Below are positions 1 to 9,571 of a stretch of 64,000 bases of DNA, in pieces. This DNA is from Pycnococcus provasolii (taxonomy: Eukaryota > Chlorophyta > Pseudoscourfieldiophyceae > Pseudoscourfieldiales), in contig CP150582.1 of the NCBI GenBank assembly GCA_049487715.1, forward strand, positions 425,858 through 489,857. Reading direction: 5' to 3'. The notes beneath the pieces are model-generated. The model did no database searches, was not told the DNA's origin, and saw only the letters and a program-made list of their open reading frames with translations. How positions within the stretch are numbered: position 1 is the first letter of the stretch; every line of letters begins with the position of its first letter. The position numbers and the translations under genes are program-made.

Positions 1-1541
1 GCTGCTTTCGTTGTCTCGACTGCCATTGCCGACGAGCTGCGCGCCTGGGGCACCGCGCAGAACGCCAGGCGCCGTGCGATGCGAGAGAGCGTTTTCGAAG
101 TGGCGTGGCGCGAGCGTGATCGACTCCGCAATCTCCGCATCAATTTCGTCGTCGTCGACGTCGACGTCCTCGGTCGCCTCGCGCACGCACGCGAGCGCGG
201 CATCCGCGCACACGAGCGCCAGGTCGGCGCTCGAGCACCCTCGCGTGCGCGCGGCAATCTCCTCGAGCTCGTCTTGCGAGGGCGCGCCCGGTGCACTGTC
301 GAGCAGGTGCACGAGTGCCCTCGTTCGGCTCTCGGCATCCGGCAGAGCGCCGGGGAAGCCTATCGTTGCGTGCACGAGTCCCGCGCACCGTCGCAGAGGT
401 TCGGGTAGGCTGTCGACGCCACCCTCGGATGTGAGAACGACGAACATGCGCGACGACGCCGTCGTTGCATTTCCGTCGGGTTTCGTGAGTGGCTCGATGA
501 GATGTCCTGCGGCATCGATGCGCTGACGATCCGTCTTGCTGAGTGCCGACCCTCCATTCGGCGTGTGGAAGGGTGGCAGTCGCATGCGTAGCTTTTCCAG
601 CAGACCTCGCAGATGGTTCGCGAGAGACGTCGTGAGCGCGTCGACGTCGCGAAGCACTAAAATCGCCGGCCTTCCTCCCGATGGGTTGGCTTCCGTGCAC
701 GGCGCCGTGCTTTTGTGGTAGGCATTCATGAAGAGCGACGTAAGCTTTCCGTTGTCCGCCGCCGCTGACGACCCGCCGTCTCCAGAGTGCACGAGTTCCG
801 CCGCACGTGCAATCTCCGTCTGCAGCTGCATCGCCTCGGCGGCGGCCACCACCGTGGACGTTTTCCCCGAGCCCGTGGGCCCGTGCAGGAGTGCGCACAC
901 GGGTGCATGCAGGCGTGCTCCCAGCACGCTCTTTAGAGATCGAGGGTGCAGTAACGTCAGTTCGAGCGTAGCTGCGAGCGAGGATGCTTGCGTTTCGTGT
1001 CCTGGTGCTAGCTCGCACGTTTTTTCGATGAGGTGCGATCTTTTCTGTAGTCTTCTTTTGTTTTGCTGCTGCTGTTGTTCTTGTTGTTGTTGTTGTTGTT
1101 GCTCCTGTGGTGTTGGTGCTGGCGTTGTTGGTGCTGCGTTCATCGGTGTGGTATCCGCGAGACCGCCTGCACCCCACCGTCTTCTCATGATATTTTTTGC
1201 TTGCGTTTGCATGGAAGCGTCGTGCGCGCACTGCTGCGCGTATTGCATTTGCTGCGCGTCGGTGACAAGTGCAGGTTTGCGCCTCCACGACCAATCGTCC
1301 TTGTTGAATTTCCACTGCGAGTTTGCCGATCGCATCGACCCTGCCAACACCACTCCGTCGTCGCAGCGCCTTCCCATGGGAACTTTGCGGTCACTGAATC
1401 TCGAGTGCGTGGCTGCCCCTCCCGTTTTCGTCATGGCGAGCATGCGCGCTTCAATTTCCTCCAGTGACGATGGTGCGTTAGACGGAGAAGACGTTAGACC
1501 ACCACCACCACCACCACCACTTAAGATGGCAGAAGAAGAAG

Positions 1542-1572
<31 letters not shown>

Positions 1573-1815
1573 TTGGGGTGGTGTGGACGGTGGATCAGCC
1601 TTTTTCAGATCAAGGTCGTTGGGCTGCGTCTGCGACTGCTGAGTGGGAGTGAACACACCTGCCTGGATCCCACGACTGGAAGCAGCCGAAGGTGGTGCGT
1701 CAAACCACGAGCACGACGCCCACACGCCGTGCTTTACCGCCCCTAACCCAGGAGGGGGAGGAGGAGGAGGAGGTGCGTCCACGGACATCGGCGCAGACGC
1801 TGCAGCTGCGGGCAT
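1..1815 (-). CDS. AAA+ ATPase, Cdc48/PEX-type-like (C-terminus cut by window edge)
   Basis: An open frame runs from an ATG at 1815 leftwards off the window, so 605 codons are visible and the stop is missing. The first ~300 residues are low complexity (poly-P, poly-Q at about residues 84-92 and again near 235-250, poly-G). A classic Walker A, GPTGSGKTS, has its lysine at about residue 318. A Walker B-like strand, AILVLRDVDAL, follows (Asp390/Asp392) where most AAA proteins have D-E or D-D. A sensor-1-like segment FVVLTSE and an AAA lid signature TRGCSSADLALVCADA come next. This order matches one AAA module of the Cdc48/AFG2/PEX1 group, which are hexameric unfoldases; which member is not decidable from the part seen. 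The Walker B position carries R-D-V-D rather than the usual D-E, so this module might be a weak hydrolyser. The start is chosen because no in-frame ATG lies between it and the upstream stop near 1975. Confidence 0.72.
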
Positions 1816-2856
1816 GGTTCCCACGTTTGTTTGGAGAGTGAACTTCGGCCACGAATGATAATATCCCGCGGGGGCAAAGCAGCAGAGCCACAGAAACGGG
1901 TCCCGAAAAGAACTCCGGAGGATTGATTTCGGGGTTTGTTTCTTGGGGAATAGTTTGGGGTCTGCTTTTAGGGGTTAAGTTACCTCCCCTTGGTTCTCCT
2001 TGTTTTGGAAATCTCATGGGGTTGGTTTGTGCCTTTGTGGTGGTTGGGTGGGCAAGTGGTGGTTGGGTGGGCAAGTGGTATCGTAGTAGTTTATGACGTC
2101 ACGTCTTTTCCTTGTTTCTGCCCTCGTGGGGGGATCCAGTCGTCAGGACTCGTCGTTTCTTCGTGGTTGTTATTAGGTACGTAAACTTAGGTTTGGCGTC
2201 GTGACCCAAACGTCAACCTAGGTGGAGGAACCTGGAGCCGCACGGCCGCAGCAGGATGCACGCTGCAGAACTACGGTACAATGCCGACGAAAAAAGGCCG
2301 TCGGCCGTCTGCGTTTGCTGTGCACCCTACAATCGGATTCCACAAGACAAACAAGACGAGAGAATATCTCATCCACCCCTCCTTGTGTGCGAAAGAGAGA
2401 AGAAGAAGAAGAAGTTGAGCCTCCCTCCCTCCCTCCTGTTGTGCTTGCCCAAGAAGCCGAAGAAGAAGAAGAAGTCAAGAAGAAGAAGGTTGTGTGTGTG
2501 TGAGGGAGGGAGGGCCGCCTGCCGAGTGCCTCTCCGAGCCGTGTGTCAAGGCTCGCCTTGACGTACACAGGAAGAGTGAAAATCGTGGAAGAGGGAAATC
2601 GTGGAAACCCGATTGGACTCCCAAAGGGGCGCGGCGAAAAGGCCGAGCCAAGAGGCTCATCAGAAAAAGATCCTGGGGGGGGGGGGGGCACGGGACCCGG
2701 CTTTTGGCCGGCGGCGACTCAACGTGTGTGTGTGCCCTAATAAATAAATAAACAACTCCGGTGTGTGTGCGAACAGAACATCCGCCATCCTCCCTTGTTA
2801 ACAGCTTTCGTTGCTCTTCATCCTCCTTCTTCTTCTTTTTAGTTTAGTGAAAGAAT
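1816..2856. other. Intergenic region between divergent AAA gene and mitochondrial carrier
   Basis: No convincing gene is seen; open frames here are compositionally biased and lack domain motifs. It should hold both promoters. Visible items are a perfect two-copy 19-bp tandem repeat (about 2038-2079), a CRE-like TGACGTCA palindrome at about 2094, GAAGAA-rich tracts at 2398-2490 and a run of 12 or more G at about 2676. Confidence 0.5.
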
Positions 2857-3238
2857 ATGACTGACTTCTTAAAGGCGGCGAAGCCGTACGTGATCGGCGG
2901 TGCAAGTGGCATGGCGGCGACTTGCGTGATCCAGCCTATCGACATCGTGAAAGTGCGACTTCAGCTTGGGGCAACAGGTGGTCCGTTTGGTGTCGCCGCC
3001 TCCATCATCAAAAACGAAGGGTTCGGGACTTTGTACACGGGACTCTCCGCGGGCTTGCTCCGACAGGCGACGTACGTTCGTGACTTCTCTGTGTTTCTGT
3101 CTTCTCTGCAGTAGTTCTGCATGCTTTATCTGTCTGTATGGGGTGGGTGTGTCTGGTGGTGGTGGTTTGCTCAGCATGGGTGGTTCTATAGATGATTAAT
3201 GGGCTAGGGAAACTCACTGATGCACACACACACACACA

Positions 3239-3273
<35 letters not shown>

Positions 3274-4105
3274 TTTTGGATGTGTGATCTTTTCGGACGG
3301 ACAAGTTGTCGGTGTCTCGACAAGTTCGCGTTTGGCGGCGACGAGCGGCGTCATGGTTGGTGGTGGTAGTGCCTTACTTGTGTTCACGTCACGCTCACAT
3401 CTCCCTCCCTTCCCTTCCCTTCCCTTCCCACCGCTCCGCAGGTACACGACCGCACGCCTGGGTCTGTTCAAAAATATCTCCGAGGAGCTGCAGAACCGCA
3501 ACGGCAAGGGCAAGCCTCTGCCGCTTCACCTCAAGGCGCTCGCCGGTCTCTCCGCAGGTGGTCTCGCGGCGATGGTGGGCTCGCCCGCCGACCTGTCTCT
3601 CATTCGCATGCAGGCGGACGGAACGCTGCCCGTCGCCGAGCGACGCAACTACAAGGGCGTCATGGACGCCATGGGTGCCATCGTGAAGGAGGACGGCATC
3701 GGGGGACTGTTCCGCGGCGCGGGACCGACAATCGTGCGCGCCATGGCGCTGAACATGGGCATGCTCGCGTCCAACGAGCAGGCAAAGGAGATTCTCGTCG
3801 CAAACGGAGTTACGGGCATGAACGCGACGCTCGGCGCGTCCGCCCTCGCGGGATTCGTCGCCTCCGCATTCTCGCTGCCATTCGACTACGTGAAGACGCA
3901 GCTGCAGAAGCAGAAGCCCGACGCGAACGGAAAGTTGCCCTACGCTGGAACCTTGGACTGCGCAATGAAGACGCTCGCCGAGGGTGGTCCGCTCAAGTTC
4001 TACACGGGATTCCCGACGTACTACGTGCGCATTGCGCCCCACGCCATGTTCACGCTCATCTTCCAAGATGCCCTGACAAAGTTCGTCAAGAAGCAAGGCA
4101 TCTAA
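2857..4105 (+). CDS. Mitochondrial 2-oxoglutarate/malate (dicarboxylate) carrier, 2 exons
   Basis: Two exons, 2857-3071 and 3442-4105, join in frame (ACG TAC ACG across the junction) to give about 292 residues, the normal size of a mitochondrial carrier. The intron 3072-3441 begins GTACGT and ends in a long CCCTT pyrimidine tract and CAG. Three carrier repeats are visible, each with its P-x-[DE]-x-x-[KR] signature: PIDIVKVR, PADLSLIR and PFDYVKTQ. The joined text GLLRQATYTTARLG is typical of the 2-oxoglutarate/malate and dicarboxylate subfamily (SLC25A11/DTC type). This group exchanges dicarboxylates across the inner mitochondrial membrane. The start ATG directly precedes the first helix, as in most carriers, which lack a cleaved presequence. 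The exact substrate (oxoglutarate against malate, or broader DTC) is inferred from the subfamily only. Confidence 0.92.
3223..3272. repeat. (CA)n-(GT)n perfect palindrome inside the carrier intron
   Basis: A run of about nine CA units is followed directly by about fifteen GT units, so the two halves are perfectly self-complementary around 3241/3242 with arms of about 19 nt. In the transcript this would fold into a hairpin inside intron 1 of the carrier gene. Confidence 0.85.
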
Positions 4106-4329
4106 GCATCTAAGCGATTCGATAGACTATCATCGGCGTATTCTTTTTAACTAGCGCCTGTAGAAGGGGGTGGTGGGCGGTGCGTGAGGACTCGTGAGGA
4201 CGTGCTGGCGGGTGGTGAGGGAGACAGACAAAGGGAGAAATGGTAAGTACCGGTGTGTAATCATCATCATCAACAACATTCTTCTTTCTTCTAATGATGA
4301 AAAAGAAATCTCACGCAACAGCAACAACA

Positions 4330-5613
4330 CTACCCTGATCGATCGCGTAGCGACGCGGCGATGAGAACGTCCTGTGTGTCGACAATGCCAAACACGTCCG
4401 TGGCATACAAGTGCTCAAGCAATGTCGTCTTGACATTTGGCGGCAGATGGATGTGGAGCCTTGCGAGGACAAGCATGCATGTGCGCGCTCGCTCCCTGAA
4501 TTTGCGTGGCGTCTTTTTCAGGGCATCGTCAGTGCGTAGCGGATCAGTCGGCTTGGCCATGTTGTAAGCAAGCCACGAGCGTTTCACAGATTCGCTTTGG
4601 ATCACATGTCCAACCGATTGGAAGATCTCGCGATGCCTGTAATAATCCGGATGAGACGGAGCAAGTAGTGAAGTATTTCGTGCTTCCACCCAAAGCGGCG
4701 TACAGACTTTAGATTTAGGATTGTTCTCGTCGATAGGCGCCGTGCTTTCTACTTCGACGTCGAATTCGGTTGCAGCGCCGGCGGCGTAAAGGATGCGAAG
4801 TATCTCGTCGTTCTCGTAGCAAAGTGCGAATTGGAGCGGTGTGCCGCTCACTGCCACCGTACTGTGAATAGTGCCGCCAGTTATCGCACAGTGGTGCACA
4901 TCGGTTAACATCTCTATCACGCCGTTGTTGTTCAACAATTCCCATCGTCTTTCTTCGGCAACGACGCCATGCACGATGCCACGAACGGTGCTGAGGTCTG
5001 CTTTCGCAATCGCCATGCAGAGGCGTTGGACGTCGACGGAAGTCACGTGAGTGTATAGAAACATGCGTACGAAATAGCCGTCATCAATTAGCACTAGTTT
5101 ACCATGAAAGAATGGATGTTCGTTGTACGAGGCATCGTCCGTTGGCGGCGACGGTGCGACCTCTGGTGCCTCAAGATATTCCGATTCAAATTCATCTCCA
5201 ATTCTCACCTTTGCGAATTGTGGATCAAACCATGCGAGCAACACGAAATCGTCGATGCGACCCTCGACGAGGCACTGGTTCAGGATCGTCCACTTGACTT
5301 GGTAATGTTCATGACTCTCAACAGACGGACGGTTGTTTTGATGGAGCTGGTGGTACAATGCTCGCGCGGCAGGATCATCTACGTGCAGATAGTCCCAGTC
5401 GTCGTGGTCGTCGCTCGTGTCCATGAACGAAGAAGAAGTGGAGCTTGGTCTGAACGAGTCCTGGAAGTCGTTTGATGGAACGTCAAGCTCCCCCAAACCT
5501 ACGAGTTCCCTGTCGAGCACGTGGAGCTCATCCCTGAGCGCACGCGCTGTTGCTTCAGCTTCACGAATATCTTGCTGCAGGCGCTCACGCCGAATGCGAC
5601 GAGCCTCCGCCAT
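4330..5613 (-). CDS. Hypothetical protein with N-terminal coiled coil and ankyrin-like segment
   Basis: A single open frame of 427 residues. The first 40 residues (RRIRRERLQQDIREAEATAR onward) are charged and heptad-like, so a short coiled coil is likely. The middle contains helical repeats resembling ankyrin units: around residues 215-300 there is GTPLQFALCYENDEILRIL followed by AAGAATEFDV and CTPLWVEARN, the usual T-P-L..A pattern. The C-terminal 120 residues have a leucine-rich helical look without a recognised motif. The start ATG is preceded by about 40 bp to a GC-rich intergenic stretch and no upstream in-frame ATG is apparent. I do not recognise the family; ankyrin-type protein binding is an inference. 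Its 3' end converges on the carrier gene with 224 bp between. Confidence 0.7.
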   Translation of the reverse strand: MAEARRIRRERLQQDIREAEATARALRDELHVLDRELVGLGELDVPSNDFQDSFRPSSTSSSFMDTSDDHDDWDYLHVDDPAARALYHQLHQNNRPSVESHEHYQVKWTILNQCLVEGRIDDFVLLAWFDPQFAKVRIGDEFESEYLEAPEVAPSPPTDDASYNEHPFFHGKLVLIDDGYFVRMFLYTHVTSVDVQRLCMAIAKADLSTVRGIVHGVVAEERRWELLNNNGVIEMLTDVHHCAITGGTIHSTVAVSGTPLQFALCYENDEILRILYAAGAATEFDVEVESTAPIDENNPKSKVCTPLWVEARNTSLLAPSHPDYYRHREIFQSVGHVIQSESVKRSWLAYNMAKPTDPLRTDDALKKTPRKFRERARTCMLVLARLHIHLPPNVKTTLLEHLYATDVFGIVDTQDVLIAASLRDRSG

Positions 5614-6452
5614 TATTATTACTCAAGCAAGATTGGGCAATTAGTAGAGCGGGGAGGAAGTGAAAAGGCGTGATCCATGAGGCACGGTCAGGGCGCGCCG
5701 CCCTAAACCAGGGCTAGCGCGCTAGCCCTGGTGTTCTGATGACAGTATTTCATCACGAAAACAAGTACGAGATAAGAGTCTGTGACGACACTCCCAGTTA
5801 GTTGGGGGTTTGTTTGGGACTTTGGGGTCAACCCAGCATAAAGGGATAGGGGTTGGGGCAGGTATCCCAACCAAACCCCCAACTGGAGTAGTATGGAAAT
5901 TTTTGAGTTTTCCCGGACGGACTTTTCCCGCGCGAAGCGTGGTGCTGAGTCGACGTTTTTTTCGCCCGGGAACTGAGAAATTCCAATTCTGTTTTGCAGT
6001 GTTAATTCCCCCTCGAGAATCACAACGGGACTTCTTGGGTGAGCCAACCTCGGGGAAATGGGTGACTTTTTTTTCTCACAAACACAACGGTATTTATTTA
6101 CCCTCCCTCCTTCCTCCCCGCCTAATTTAATTGGTTTTTGGCCTTGGTCGACGGACTCTCTCTCGAAGTAGTACGGATTAGGATAGGTGCAGAAATGTCA
6201 CTCACATACATCGGTCAGGTCGGCATTTTCTCATCCTGAGTGTTTTTGGTCGGAGATTTTGAGTGGGTCCACCCCTTTTTGGTGAAAAATTTTGAACACC
6301 AGTTTTTTAAAGTGTAAAATCAAGGCGTGGTTTGTTTGGTAGTGTGACTCATTGAGTGGACCCGCCCGTTGTTCCTTTCGTCGTATTTTTCACTTGGCCG
6401 GGCGTTTTTTTTCTCATTCTTCACTCACTCACTCCTGAAGAAGAAGTTTGTT
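5614..6452. other. Divergent intergenic region with C-rich motifs and a palindrome
   Basis: No gene supported. It separates the minus-strand hypothetical from the plus-strand poly-Q gene and should hold both promoters. It contains a 26-bp perfect palindrome (5707-5732), paired G-rich and C-rich blocks (TTTGGGGTC near 5819, AAACCCCCAAC near 5874) and an AT-rich stretch 6060-6350. Confidence 0.5.
5707..5732. repeat. 26-bp perfect palindrome
   Basis: The two 13-nt arms are exact reverse complements with no spacer, centred on GCGC at 5718-5721. It sits about 95 bp upstream of the minus-strand gene start at 5613. It could be a dimer-binding operator or a cruciform; nothing nearby identifies a binder. 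Confidence 0.8.
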
Positions 6453-8478
6453 ATGTCGCCGTTTTCCGTCGCGCCCTCACAAGCTGCTGCCCTCAGGACG
6501 GCAGCAGCAGTTCCTCACAACAGCACTACTGCTATGTTGCCAATGGCGGATGCACGCATCTCTTCTGATGAGGAGGAGGATGGCGCTCCTCCGACTTCTC
6601 CAGCAGCAGAAGCAGATCTTATGCCTTTGGTGGGTCATATGGTGGAGGATGCCTCAGGACACCACCAACAAACCATGCTCACAGGTCTCCTCACGAACTT
6701 GAAAAAAAGACACGACATGCTGAAGCTACAAGCACTCGAACAAGAACATCATCATGACGACGTCGATGCGGGAAGCAGTCCGCCGCACTTCGGGAGCAGT
6801 CGACGAATTCCAGATGTGGTTGAGCCGGATCATTCGTCAGATGCACTTCAAACGCACAGGTATCCTCTGGTGGAGAACGAAACGACGACGGCGAAGGAAG
6901 TGGTGTCGGTGAGTGAGAAGAACTTCTTCTCACTACACAGACTGAAGAAGAACACGACGATACTCGAGAGCCTGTCTCAAAGTCTTCTTCAACACCACCA
7001 CCTCTCGAAGACATCGGCAGCAGCAGCACCTCCTCCACCGCCACCGCCTCCACCACCTCCTCCACCGCCACCGACGAAGGAAGAAGTTGAGTGGAATCAT
7101 CATCCGCAACAGCAACAGCAGCAGCAGCAGCAGTTTGTCGCCGTTCCACAAGACAAACTGAGCAAGTTTGTCGCCGTTCAACAAGATCCGTGGGGAGCAC
7201 CACTGCCGCAAACAACCTCATCATTCGTCACAAAGCCAACACCAGTGCCTGTCTTTCAAAAGGAGCAGCATGATGAGCACCTCCAGCACGCAGCACCAAC
7301 ACTCGCCACAGGTCCGCAGTACAACAACAACAACAACAACAACCAAGTCCCGCAGCAATACGGTGGTCTCTTCTTCTTGCCCGTGCCAACGGTGAATCAT
7401 GGTCTAGCAGCAGCAGCAGCAGCAGCCAACAGCGTCGTCGTCCGCCGCCAACCTCACCAACCACCAGATCGATTGGAGGCAGCAGCAGATGATGTACTTG
7501 CAAGCTTTGCTCTACCACCATCACCAGAAGCAGCGGATTCAACAACAACAACAACAACAACAACAACTCGATGCTTCGGCTGATGCTGCTGGTGACAACA
7601 ACAATCTCGCGCATCTGGGTGTGGACCTTTACATGGCACTCCACCACCAAGCTGCTACGGCGGCGGCGAATCCGGCGAATCCGACAACCACCACCACCAC
7701 CGACACAAGCAGGATGATGATGGCTGCGCCACCACCACCTCCGCTGGTATCAACATCGCCGTCGAAACCGAAGCAGAGCTCGCAGAAGGCGCCGAGCAGG
7801 TGGTACAATTGGGGACATCAAATTCACCAGGCACCACCTCCTCCTCCGCCTCCAGTGCCGGCGGCACGTTCCAAGAAGCGCAAGACTTGTGACGAGTCTT
7901 TGGATTTAAAAAGCTCAATTGGGGCGGCAGCATCCTCCGCAGTGGCAGAAGAAGCAGCCGGGGGGAACAGCAACAACGACAACATCGTCGTCGGTGAAAG
8001 GGAGGATTGTGGCGAAGAACTCAACGACGCTGCGACGGCCCTCATCACACTGCTCGGTAAGACGCAGCATAGCGTTCTTCCATTCGACGACAGCGCATCT
8101 GTTCACGTTCCAAAGAAGCGTCGCACAGGCCACCCGCATAAGAAGGTTGGCACCACAACTACAACCACAGGGGCGACGACGATATCAAATTCGACGGTCA
8201 GCCTTGAACCCAACCCTCTTGGTCAGACGCGACCTGGATCGCGAGGACAGCCTGCAGTTCCCAATGGACGCGGCGGCCTTGCGGTGCGCAACAGGTGGGG
8301 CATCGTCCACCATCGCTGTGGATGCATGTGTCGTCCGTGTGCTGCATGGCGACGCGAACGCAATCATCCGGAAAACGAGCCGACAATTGGCAATTATTTG
8401 CATTTATTGCAAGACTCGCGAACGGAGTGCTCCTCTCCACGGGCCCCGCCGCCGCCGCCGCCGCCTGCTGCACCTTAA
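6453..8478 (+). CDS. Low-complexity poly-Q/P/N protein with a frame break
   Basis: Two overlapping frames share the same composition and probably belong to one gene. The first runs 6453-7583 (start at MSPFSVAPS, the first ATG with a plausible context) and holds poly-P, poly-Q and poly-N blocks and acidic patches. The second is open from 7408, directly after a TAG, to 8478 and continues with poly-Q, poly-T and KKRK-type basic clusters (PAARSKKRKTC, HVPKKRRTGHPHKK) that look like nuclear localisation signals. A 61-bp GT-AG intron at 7347-7407 would join them in phase (298 codons before the cut), but its donor GTCCCG is weak, so an indel in the repeats is equally possible. In 8200-8430 a third frame also reads protein-like, so the 3' end is uncertain. 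A nuclear regulator is a guess from composition only. Confidence 0.5.
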
Positions 8479-8773
8479 GGTTAGGTCTTTTTTTTTTGGT
8501 TTTGTTTTCAATTGAAAACTCTGAAGTCCGTTTTCAATCGCCCATATTCAAACGATCATTGTTTTTCTATCCTTTGAATCATCTGGTAAAATCGCCTTTT
8601 TTTTTGTTCGTATGTGTTGTACGTTTTTGTGTAACGTTTTTCTTCGGTTACATACCTGTTCATGATTCAAAAAAGTTTTGCTATAATACTGCCCACGCTC
8701 ACTCACCTAGACTCACTCACACACACGCACAAAAAAAGAAAGGGACAAAAAAAGAGACTCATCCTTCCTCCTT
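8479..8773. other. Short convergent intergenic region
   Basis: AT-rich sequence with runs of T and (CA) between the 3' ends of the poly-Q gene and the acidic-protein gene. Nothing else is seen; it should hold both 3' UTRs. Confidence 0.5.
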
Positions 8774-9571
8774 TTACTCCACCTCAGCATCCTCGACGTG
8801 ATCCACCTCAGCCTCCTCCTCCTCGCCAGCGTCGACTTCAGCGCCGGCGTCGGCGTCGGCATCAGCGTCAGCGTCAGCGTCGGCGTCGGCGTCGGCGTCA
8901 GCGTGCTCCGTCCCCTCCTCGAGGTGCGCCTCCTCTTCCATCGCATCAGCCTCCGCCTCCGCCTCCGCCTCCGAGCGTCCCTCGTCCTCGACGTGCTCCT
9001 CCTCCTCGTCCGAGTGAGCTGGCGCATCCTCCTCGTCGACGTGCTCGTCAGCCTCAGCCGCCGGAGCTTCGTCGTCGTGTACCGCTTCCACGGCGTCGTC
9101 ACCGTGGCCCTCTTCAGCCTCTTCGTGCTCGTCGTCGTGGTGGCGGTGGTTCGTGCGCCTGTGGCGCCTGTGGTGGTGTCCGTGTCCGTGTCCGTGTCCG
9201 TGGTGTCCACCTTCGTCCTCTTCGCCGGCGGGGTGTTCCTCGGTGTGCTCCACCTCCTCAGCCGCCGCCTCCTCTTCGGCGGTCGCTTCGTCGTCCACCT
9301 CCGTGAGAGCCCTACGCCTGCGCGCTTCTTCCGTCTCCTCCTCCGCCTCCGCTTCCGCCTCCGCCTCCTCGAAGTCGCCCGCACCGTTACCCGCGGTCTC
9401 CTCTTCCTCCGCCGCCGCCTCCTCTTCCGCGGTGACTTCTTCCTCCGCTTCGTCTGCGTCCGCTTCGTTCTCCTCTTCGACTTCCGACTCCTCGACATCC
9501 TCTGACGCGTCCATCTCCTCTTCTTCGGCTTCGTCCCCAACCTCTTGGAGCAGAGATCGCAAAGACACCTC
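8774..9571 (-). CDS. Extremely acidic D/E/A-rich protein, main exon
   Basis: About 265 codons rich in Glu, Asp and Ala, with a central His/Gly block (GGHHGHGHGHGHHHRRHR) and a C-terminal (DA)n tract of about nine units. No ATG begins the frame: it opens at a CTTAG|GAG acceptor-like site (9571), so an upstream exon is expected. A candidate first exon lies at about 9918 leftwards; it starts MPPKMKMRAMASSGSSWPLR and continues into a strong hydrophobic stretch and VVVVDARP, a good secretory signal. The donor could not be fixed: the in-phase options (GTCCTC near 9700, GTGGAT near 9780) are non-consensus. If joined, the product would be a secreted or lumenal polyanion able to bind Ca2+ or other cations. 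That role is inferred from composition only, and codon use is heavily repeat-driven. Confidence 0.55.
   Translation of the reverse strand, partial: EVSLRSLLQEVGDEAEEEEMDASEDVEESEVEEENEADADEAEEEVTAEEEAAAEEEETAGNGAGDFEEAEAEAEAEEETEEARRRRALTEVDDEATAEEEAAAEEVEHTEEHPAGEEDEGGHHGHGHGHGHHHRRHRRTNHRHHDDEHEEAEEGHGDDAVEAVHDDEAPAAEADEHVDEEDAPAHSDEEEEHVEDEGRSEAEAEAEADAMEEEAHLEEGTEHADADADADADADADADADAGAEVDAGEEEEAEVDHVEDAEVE

Noticed and set aside
140-1315. 391-codon minus-strand frame and the 304-codon plus-strand frame at 728-1642
   Set aside because: Both are shadows of the AAA+ gene; they are R/T- or C/S-rich without motifs, while the third frame carries GPTGSGKTS.
2218-2691. 157-codon minus-strand frame
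   Set aside because: Composition follows GAAGAA and GGGAGG repeats; no domain pattern and no support from the other strand.
8798-9505. 235-codon plus-strand frame rich in V, L and R
   Set aside because: Complement of the acidic coding repeats; looks membrane-like only because GAG/GAC reads as L/V/R on the other strand.
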